Assembly (NCBI RefSeq): GCF_003710255.1
Contig: NZ_RHIB01000001.1
Span: 1,488,001 to 1,552,000 of the forward strand
From: Alteribacter keqinensis
Lineage (GTDB): Bacteria > Bacillota > Bacilli > Bacillales > Salisediminibacteriaceae
Reading direction: 5' to 3'
DNA: 64,000 nucleotides
Below are positions 59,062-64,000 of this stretch, in pieces. The notes beneath the pieces were generated by a model. That model searched no databases. It was not told the origin of the DNA and worked only from the letters and a program-made list of their open reading frames with translations. Each line of letters begins with the position of its first letter. The stretch's first letter is position 1. Both the position numbers and the translations under genes were made by a program.

Positions 59062-59268
59062 ATGAGAGTTCAATGTGTAATGTGTAACATCGTTGAAGAT
59101 ATCGATGATTACTCACCACTGGCAAAGAAATTAAGAAACCGGCCTATTCATACCTACATGTGTGACAAATGCCACAACCGTATTGAAAAACGGACGAACG
59201 AACGGAAAGCAACCGGCAATTTCAAAACATATGAAGAAAAAAAAGACGAAGACGAGTGGCTCATCTGA
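59062..59268 (+). CDS. ylaI: YlaI, DUF2197 zinc-ribbon protein
   Basis: A 68-residue protein with two CxxC knuckles, CVMCNI near 5 and MCDKCHNRIEKR near 33, arranged as a zinc ribbon; LAKKLRNRPIHTYMC is the family signature. The function is unknown. ATG 59062 has GAGGTG eight bases upstream, and TGTTATACT about 75 bases upstream is an extended -10. Its terminator shares the last codons of the gene. Confidence 0.93.
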   Translation: MRVQCVMCNIVEDIDDYSPLAKKLRNRPIHTYMCDKCHNRIEKRTNERKATGNFKTYEEKKDEDEWLI

Positions 59269-59287
59269 GCATCGTCTTCGTTTTTTA
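59246..59287 (+). terminator. Terminator of ylaI, overlapping its coding end
   Basis: ACGAAGACGA (59246-59255, inside the last codons) pairs with TCGTCTTCGT (59272-59281), followed by T5-6. The stop codon lies in the 16-base loop. It also covers the end of the convergent ylaH gene. Confidence 0.85.
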
Positions 59288-59647
59288 CTGGCGGTTCTCT
59301 GCCGGTTCTCCGGTTTCCCCGTCCTCTTTCTTTCTGCGTCTCATTTGGATTCTGTAGACACCCAGGACGACAGCTGCAACGAACAGTGATTCAATAATCG
59401 GAAGAGAAAAAGCCAGGAACGTGATAAACAAGTTACCAAAGAGCATCATCACGTAGACCACAACCATTTTCAATACAGGCAATTTCCTTGCAAATCCGAG
59501 GTTAAATACAAGAACAGTCATAATATTGATAAGTAAAAACAGCATCCAGTATGCGAAAAGGAAATTCTCCGGATTTTGTGCACCAAACAACTCCGCAATA
59601 GGAGTGAGGTTAAATTCACCAGGCGTTTTCTGAGTAGCTAAAAGCAT
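59285..59647 (-). CDS. ylaH: YlaH-like membrane protein
   Basis: A 120-residue membrane protein with three hydrophobic stretches: FLFAYWMLFLLINIMTVLVF near 27, VLKMVVVYVMMLFGNLFITF near 55 and IIESLFVAAVVLGVYRIQMR near 80, and a charged C-terminus. It corresponds to YlaH of B. subtilis, of unknown role. I use ATG 59647, ten bases after GGAGG; ATG 59656 and GTG 59671 are too near or before the site. Confidence 0.88.
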   Translation of the reverse strand: MLLATQKTPGEFNLTPIAELFGAQNPENFLFAYWMLFLLINIMTVLVFNLGFARKLPVLKMVVVYVMMLFGNLFITFLAFSLPIIESLFVAAVVLGVYRIQMRRRKKEDGETGEPAENRQ

Positions 59648-59841
59648 CAAAGACATTCCTCCAGTTTTCACAAAACGTACATCAAAACACAGCTATTATA
59701 CCACACATAATGCGTGCTAAAAACTACCGGAAATCGTTTCTCACAAAGCCGTAACAATCTTGCGGGCCCTTGTTAGATGAACAACCGGCGAAAGTCGATG
59801 AAGAAAATCCATAAAGTGTTAAAGTGAAATCACTCTAACCA

Positions 59842-60576
59842 TCAACAATCAATTAAGGCTAAAGCTTCTTTATCTGCAATAATGGTCAGGTTCGGGTGTT
59901 CTTTTAATACCGTGGCTGGAATATCCTCTGTCACCTTATTGCTGCAAATAAGGTGATAAAGTGCTTTTGACTTATTTTTTCCTGAAGCGAGCAACACGAT
60001 TTCCTCGGCTTCCATAATGGTCTCTATCCCAATTGTAATGGCATGGGTCGGCACTGCCTCAATACCGGAGAAAAAACGGGCATTGGCTTCCCTGGTAGAG
60101 GGAGTGAGCTCAATGACATGAGTTCTGGAATTAAAGGAAGTACCCGGTTCATTAAATCCTATGTGTCCATTTTCCCCAATGCCTAAAAGCTGAATATTGA
60201 CCTTTTTCAAGTCCCTTATAAGCTGCTCATACCGCTCGCATTCTGTTTCAGGATTCCCGGCGGTTCCGTCAGGTAAGTGAACGTTTCTTTCCGGTATATC
60301 AATATGATCAAATAAATGCCGGCGCATATAAGTGTGATAACTGTGCGGATCGTCTGCACGTAAACCAACGTATTCGTCAAGGTTTACGGTGTGGATATAT
60401 TTAAAGGAAAACCTTCTTTTCTTTGATTCTTTGATGAGCTCTTTGTACATCCCCTGAGGGGTGCCCCCTGTAGCAAGTCCCATCACATTCACTTTTTCGT
60501 CTGACAGCTTGTCTATAAAATGGAGAGCTGCACGCCTGCTCATCTCAGTGTAATCTTCTACTTTAATCACTCTCAC
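59842..60576 (-). CDS. nagB: Glucosamine-6-phosphate deaminase
   Basis: Converts glucosamine-6-phosphate to fructose-6-phosphate and ammonia. The 244 residues show GLATGGTPQGMYKELIKES near 36, VNLDEYVGLRADDPHSY near 62, GIGENGHIGFNEPG near 128 (catalytic Asp/His/Glu set) and ITIGIETIMEAEEIVLLASG near 180. GTG 60576 has GGGAGG seven bases upstream and overlaps nagA by 14 bases; the longer frame from 60672 runs inside nagA and has no site. Length fits NagB (242-244). Confidence 0.95.
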   Translation of the reverse strand: MRVIKVEDYTEMSRRAALHFIDKLSDEKVNVMGLATGGTPQGMYKELIKESKKRRFSFKYIHTVNLDEYVGLRADDPHSYHTYMRRHLFDHIDIPERNVHLPDGTAGNPETECERYEQLIRDLKKVNIQLLGIGENGHIGFNEPGTSFNSRTHVIELTPSTREANARFFSGIEAVPTHAITIGIETIMEAEEIVLLASGKNKSKALYHLICSNKVTEDIPATVLKEHPNLTIIADKEALALIDC

Positions 60577-61753
60577 GGTCTTCCCTCCCCCCGTTGTATG
60601 TATACACTCTTTTACCCAGACAATAGGTTTCAAAAATCGTAAAATCACTCCCCAATACAGCAAAGTCAGCATCCTTCCCTATTTGAATACTTCCTTTACG
60701 GTCGTCAACACCGAGCTGTCTGGCTGGGTTTAAACTGGCCATCGCTATTGCCTCATTAAAGGAACATCCGCTGAATGTGACCATGTTCCTTACAGCTTCG
60801 TTCATTTTTAAAACACTTCCTGCAAGAGTACCGTCACAGAGCTCTGCTTTTTTACCTCTTACCGTTACTGCCTGTCCCCCCAGGTCGTACTGTCCATCAG
60901 GAAGTCCTTTCGCCCTCATGGCATCTGTAATAAGGATGATACCGTCTGCTCCTTTGTTCTTGTATGTGAGCCTGATCATTTCCGGGCTGACGTGAATACC
61001 ATCGGCGATTAATTCAGCTTTAATACTGTCGTGGAGAAAAATCCCCCCGGCTGTACCTATGTCCCTGTGATGAATCCCTCTCATTCCGTTAAACAAATGA
61101 GTGGCGTGGACAGCTCCCTGCTCGGCTGCTTCCCTCACTTCCACGTATGTGGCATCAGAATGGCCAATCGAAGGAATCACATTATTTTGTGCCAGAAACC
61201 TAACGAAAGCCATCCCTTCTTCCGGGGCGATGGTGGCCAGTTTAATTGCACCTCCTGACGCCTCCTGAAATTCTTTGAACAAAGATACGTCAGGTTTATG
61301 AATGAATTCTTTCGGCTGCGCTCCCGCTCTTTTTAAAGATATAAATGGTCCTTCAAGGTGTATGCCCAAAAGTTCGGCTCCCAAGGTAGAAGGCATACTC
61401 ATATAGGAGGCCGCATTTTGAAGCGACTGTTTCTTTTTTTCCTTGCTCTGGGTAAGGGTTGTAGCAAGAAATGCTGTTGTACCTTCACCGGGAAGATAAC
61501 GAACCATCGTAGGTATCGTATCTTCCTTTGCATCCATTACGTCTGCTCTGTTCGTTCCATGAATATGGAGATCGATAAATCCGGGGACAATTTTCGTGCC
61601 TGGCGGATAAGAGATTACTTCCGCATCGGTTACCTCTGATGGAGAAGCTGATACTATCTCTTTAAAGATGCCTTTGTCCATCGAAATTAACGGATCTTTT
61701 ATGACGCCTTCATCTAAAACCATTTCACAACATGGATAAAACAACGTTTTCAT
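60563..61753 (-). CDS. nagA: N-acetylglucosamine-6-phosphate deacetylase
   Basis: Amidohydrolase-fold enzyme that removes the acetyl group from GlcNAc-6-P before NagB acts. 396 residues with the metal site PGFIDLHIHGTNRADVM near 57, GIHLEGPFISLKRAGAQ near 130, IGHSDATY near 196, ATHLFNGMRGIHHRD near 217 and catalytic Asp in ILITDAMRAKG near 274. ATG 61753 follows GAGAGGAG. First gene of a nagA-nagB pair under a NagR-type operator. Confidence 0.95.
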   Translation of the reverse strand: MKTLFYPCCEMVLDEGVIKDPLISMDKGIFKEIVSASPSEVTDAEVISYPPGTKIVPGFIDLHIHGTNRADVMDAKEDTIPTMVRYLPGEGTTAFLATTLTQSKEKKKQSLQNAASYMSMPSTLGAELLGIHLEGPFISLKRAGAQPKEFIHKPDVSLFKEFQEASGGAIKLATIAPEEGMAFVRFLAQNNVIPSIGHSDATYVEVREAAEQGAVHATHLFNGMRGIHHRDIGTAGGIFLHDSIKAELIADGIHVSPEMIRLTYKNKGADGIILITDAMRAKGLPDGQYDLGGQAVTVRGKKAELCDGTLAGSVLKMNEAVRNMVTFSGCSFNEAIAMASLNPARQLGVDDRKGSIQIGKDADFAVLGSDFTIFETYCLGKRVYTYNGGREDRESD

Positions 61754-61885
61754 ATATTTTCTCCTCTCATCCCCGCTATTCTTCCGTGGTTATGTTCATT
61801 ACTCCCATCTATGTTTCCACTCAATAATTAGTATTTTCCTAATACAGCATTACTTTGTCATTTAAGCGCAAGCACCATAATGTAC

Positions 61886-61900
61886 AGTTGTCTATACCAC
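61886..61900 (-). promoter_or_regulatory. NagR (YvoA) operator upstream of nagA
   Basis: On the minus strand GTGGTATAGACAACT, identical to the copy at 62732-62746 and close to the B. subtilis NagR/DasR consensus (ATTGGTATAGACAACT). It lies about 135 bases before nagA, between nagR and nagA. Confidence 0.85.
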
Positions 61901-61950
61901 CCATCCGCGATTGAAGCTGTTTATATCAGTACGTCTCCAACTGTTAAAAT

Positions 61951-62670
61951 TCAGCGCCTCATTTCTGTAAAAAATTTGTATCGGTCTCCCCTGTAAACAG
62001 ATTTTACAAATTCAAAAGGTACACCGTTATCCAGGCGGCTCACTCTCTTCATTAATAATACCGGAGACCCATTATCTATACCCAGAAGACGGCTCTCTTC
62101 TTCTTTAGCGATAGAAGGTTCTATGGTTTGTTCTGCACCACCAATGACGAGGCCGAGGCTTTCTACGTACTCATAAAAAGAGTTGCTGATCCGTTCTGGG
62201 GAGAGTTCAGAGAAGATCGTTTCAGGAATTGAGAGTACTTCATAGGCCATTGGCAGTCCATCAGCAAGCCGAATCCTCTTCATTTGATACCCTCTCCCGT
62301 CCGTTTCCAGTTTTAATTTTTTACACACTGATGGAGGGAATGTTGTTTCTTCAAACTGGATAAGCTTTGTTCCCGGGTCCATCCCCCTGCTTCTCATGTC
62401 TTCAGAAAATCCGGTCAACGTTATGATCGGCTGTTCAACTTTCCTTTTTGCTACAAACGTCCCTTTTCCCTTCTCCCTCATTAAGAGACCTTCGTTTACA
62501 AGGTTTGTCACAGCCTGACGAATGGTCATTCTGCTGATCTCATACTTTTCGGAGAGGGCTCTCTCGGAAGGGATCAGATCCCCTTCACATAAGTCTCCAC
62601 TGTCAATTTTGTTTCTCAGCAACTCTTCCAGCTGGTAATAGATCGGTACAGGAGAGCTTTTATCAATCAT
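61951..62670 (-). CDS. nagR: GntR/HutC-family regulator NagR (YvoA)
   Basis: Repressor of amino-sugar use; its B. subtilis homologue responds to glucosamine- and GlcNAc-6-phosphate. 239 residues: winged HTH at 1-75 (LIPSERALSEKYEISRMTIR near 32) and a C-terminal UTRA effector domain (TGFSEDMRSRGMDPGTKLIQ near 87, MKRIRLADGLPMAYE, FEFVKSVYRGDRYKF). ATG 62670 has GAGG seven bases upstream. It lies upstream of nagA in the same direction; both genes have the same operator, indicating autoregulation. Confidence 0.93.
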   Translation of the reverse strand: MIDKSSPVPIYYQLEELLRNKIDSGDLCEGDLIPSERALSEKYEISRMTIRQAVTNLVNEGLLMREKGKGTFVAKRKVEQPIITLTGFSEDMRSRGMDPGTKLIQFEETTFPPSVCKKLKLETDGRGYQMKRIRLADGLPMAYEVLSIPETIFSELSPERISNSFYEYVESLGLVIGGAEQTIEPSIAKEEESRLLGIDNGSPVLLMKRVSRLDNGVPFEFVKSVYRGDRYKFFTEMRR

Positions 62671-62711
62671 GCTCACGCCTCATTTCGTTCATATTGTCTT
62701 TTTCTATTTAA

Positions 62712-62746
62712 ATTGTACAGATTACTTGCCAAGTTGTCTATACCAC
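62712..62746 (-). promoter_or_regulatory. nagR promoter with NagR operator
   Basis: TAGACA (62735-62740), 17-base spacer, TACAAT (62712-62717). The operator GTGGTATAGACAACT (62732-62746) overlaps the -35, so bound NagR would block its own promoter. Confidence 0.8.
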
Positions 62747-62811
62747 TGACCTTTTCATCAATTTAGATTTCATGTAAAATGAGTCTAGAGAAGGAAGGAG
62801 TGTACGCTATT

Positions 62812-62991
62812 ATGAAAACGTTTAATTGGCCATTATTTATACTTTCTGTTTTTGCAGCCTGTGGAATTGCAGGCGTTGGAATCGGTCTTGCTGAAAGCAG
62901 CATACTCATCATCCTGATTTCGGTTGTTGTGACCATCGCTGCTGTGGGCGGAGGATTCTCGATCCGGAAAAAAATTCTTGCAGAAGATTAG
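62812..62991 (+). CDS. ylaF: YlaF-like DUF5325 small membrane protein
   Basis: A 59-residue protein with two membrane segments (LFILSVFAACGIAGVGIGL and ILIILISVVVTIAAVGGGF) and a basic end SIRKKILAED. It matches the DUF5325/YlaF pattern of Bacillus; function unknown. ATG 62812 has AAGGAAGGAG with 11 bases between; an ATG at 62779 lies upstream of the site. Confidence 0.8.
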   Translation: MKTFNWPLFILSVFAACGIAGVGIGLAESSILIILISVVVTIAAVGGGFSIRKKILAED

Positions 62992-63010
62992 ATAATAGAA
63001 CAAAAGCGGA

Positions 63011-63107
63011 AGGGACTTGGTCGCGAGCGATAAAGAAAACTCGGCTTATCACCAGTCTTGGCGAAAGCATTAGTTACCCTTATGCTTTAGTACAAAAATT
63101 TGATGGA
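63011..63107 (+). repeat. Dispersed intergenic repeat, copy B
   Basis: Second copy of the element at 20411-20505: CTTGGTCGCGAGCGATAAAG, GAAAACTCGGCTTAT, CTTGGCGAAAGCATTAGTT and TTTAGTACAAAAATTTGATG. It lies 20 bases after the ylaF stop codon. No coding frame. Confidence 0.7.
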
Positions 63108-63175
63108 ATAAAATAACCTCGAACTCTCAGGCGCTTAAATGGAAAAGTTTCACAAAAGAAGATATACACAGCACA

Positions 63176-63213
63176 AAAGCTGTCCGAAAAGGCGAACCTT
63201 CTCGGACAGCTTT
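63176..63213 (-). terminator. Terminator of the inositol monophosphatase gene
   Basis: AAAGCTGTCCGA(A)AAGG - four-base loop - CCTT(C)TCGGACAGCTTT, next to the stop codon at 63215; T residues follow on the minus strand. Confidence 0.8.
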
Positions 63214-63214
63214 A

Positions 63215-63997
63215 CTATTTTCCGTGTATTTCTTTCATTATGTCTTTGTAAATAGCCGGGTTTGCAGCAAGAAGGGTATCTTTATTAAGAAAGGTGAGCT
63301 TGTTTCCTTCATAGTTTGTCGCGATCCCGCCTACCTCTTCAAGAAGGACATATCCCCCTGCCATGTCCCAGGGAGCGAGGTTGAAGCTGATATAGGCTTC
63401 GATCCTGCCGCATGCGACATAGGCCATTTCCAGTGAAGCCGCACCGTATGAGCGGATGCCGCGGGACTGATTCACGAGAGCTTCCAGACGGCGGTCTTTC
63501 ATGACCCAACCTGCGTTGAAGCTCAGAAGTGACTCGTTCATTGTGACGTTCTCAAGCCGGGGCAATGGTTCCTCGTTCAGGAAGGCACCTTCACCATTAA
63601 GGGCAGTAAAAATCTCGTCCGCCATCACATCATAAATGATCCCTACCATACCTTTACCTTCGTGAAAAACCCCAATAGAGATCGCAAAATAGCATTTTTG
63701 ATGGACAAAGTTTACCGTGCCGTCAATCGGATCAATGATCCAGACGGTACCGTCAAGGTCGTCAACTACATCTCCAAGCCCCTCTTCTCCCATAATTCTG
63801 TGGGTTGAATATTTTTCATTTATTTTGTTTTTAAAGAATAATTCCGTCTCCCTGTCCACATCGGTTACGAGGTCGTGCTCGTTTACCTTAGTATGGATTT
63901 CGTATGTATCATCCATCATTTTCCGGATGTTTTCACCTGCTTCTTTCGTCCACGAAATTGCAGTCTCATAAATGCTTTGCCACTGTTCCTGTGTCAA
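63215..63997 (-). CDS. suhB: Inositol monophosphatase family protein
   Basis: Mg-dependent phosphatase of the IMPase/FIG superfamily, 260 residues in the window, equivalent to YktC of B. subtilis. Metal ligands are visible in IMGEEGLGDV near 69, WIIDPIDGTVNFVHQ near 88 (DPxDGTxN) and APWDMAGGYVLLEEVGG near 208 (WDxAAG-like). The first codon in the window is TTG 63997, with only three bases before the edge, so the true start may be here or just beyond. In B. subtilis yktC likewise lies at the edge of the yla block. Confidence 0.92.
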   Translation of the reverse strand: MTQEQWQSIYETAISWTKEAGENIRKMMDDTYEIHTKVNEHDLVTDVDRETELFFKNKINEKYSTHRIMGEEGLGDVVDDLDGTVWIIDPIDGTVNFVHQKCYFAISIGVFHEGKGMVGIIYDVMADEIFTALNGEGAFLNEEPLPRLENVTMNESLLSFNAGWVMKDRRLEALVNQSRGIRSYGAASLEMAYVACGRIEAYISFNLAPWDMAGGYVLLEEVGGIATNYEGNKLTFLNKDTLLAANPAIYKDIMKEIHGK

Positions 63998-64000
63998 TGT

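Overview
The window is chromosomal DNA of an endospore-forming member of the Bacillaceae. The support is the gene order ctaC-ctaB-ctaA-pycA ... ylaN-glsA(ylaM) ... phoH(ylaK)-ylaJ-ylaL ... ylaI-ylaH ... ylaF-suhB(yktC), which is a recognisable, rearranged version of the Bacillus subtilis yktC-ylaA..N-ftsW-pycA-cta block, together with the YhcN/YlaJ spore lipoprotein, strong AGGAGG ribosome binding sites and frequent GTG/TTG starts. The genus cannot be fixed from the sequence alone.

Backbone, left end (1-7.6 kb): cytochrome caa3 oxidase subunit II (cut by the window edge), the heme O and heme A synthases ctaB and ctaA (divergent), a Dps protein and pyruvate carboxylase. At 8.0-16.4 kb, between pycA and ylaN (where B. 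subtilis has ftsW), lies a six-gene operon in the exact order rhbABCDEF for a citrate-hydroxamate (schizokinen/rhizobactin-type) siderophore, behind a promoter with two Fur boxes. It is followed by ylaN, glutaminase, an unassigned cytosolic protein, a YjzC-like peptide and a manganese catalase.

From 20.4 to 24.8 kb is a low-gene region with a seven-bladed YVTN propeller gene, a tiny HTH-like gene and three decayed genes. From 24.8 to 31.3 kb, one operon carries a FlK-type thioesterase, a phenylalanine-type amino acid dehydrogenase and a complete E1alpha-E1beta-E2-E3 2-oxoacid dehydrogenase complex. Then come a nitronate monooxygenase-like protein, a gamma carbonic anhydrase and an IS1182-type remnant with truncated neighbours.

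From 34.2 to 42.9 kb is a visibly AT-richer island: a broken tyrosyl-tRNA synthetase fragment, a GH32 fructosidase, a sugar ABC importer without its ATPase, and a YesM/YesN two-component pair. A carotenoid-type desaturase and a membrane methyltransferase-like gene follow. From 45.5 to 55.1 kb is a phenylacetate catabolic operon (paaABCD, EthD protein, paaF, paaG, aldehyde dehydrogenase, paaH, paaJ) with its own PaaX regulator. The right end returns to backbone genes (phoH, ylaJ, ylaL, a DUF5665 protein, ylaI, ylaH), interrupted by nagA-nagB and nagR with two matching operator copies, then ylaF and an inositol monophosphatase.

The most interesting reading is functional: the phenylalanine dehydrogenase/oxoacid dehydrogenase operon and the paa operon together form a route phenylalanine -> phenylpyruvate -> phenylacetyl-CoA -> ring opening -> central metabolism. 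This route would not need phenylacetate-CoA ligase, which is absent here. The two operons share an identical 8-bp element just downstream of their -10 boxes, and a perfect cre site precedes the dehydrogenase gene. I see no rRNA, tRNA or CRISPR array.
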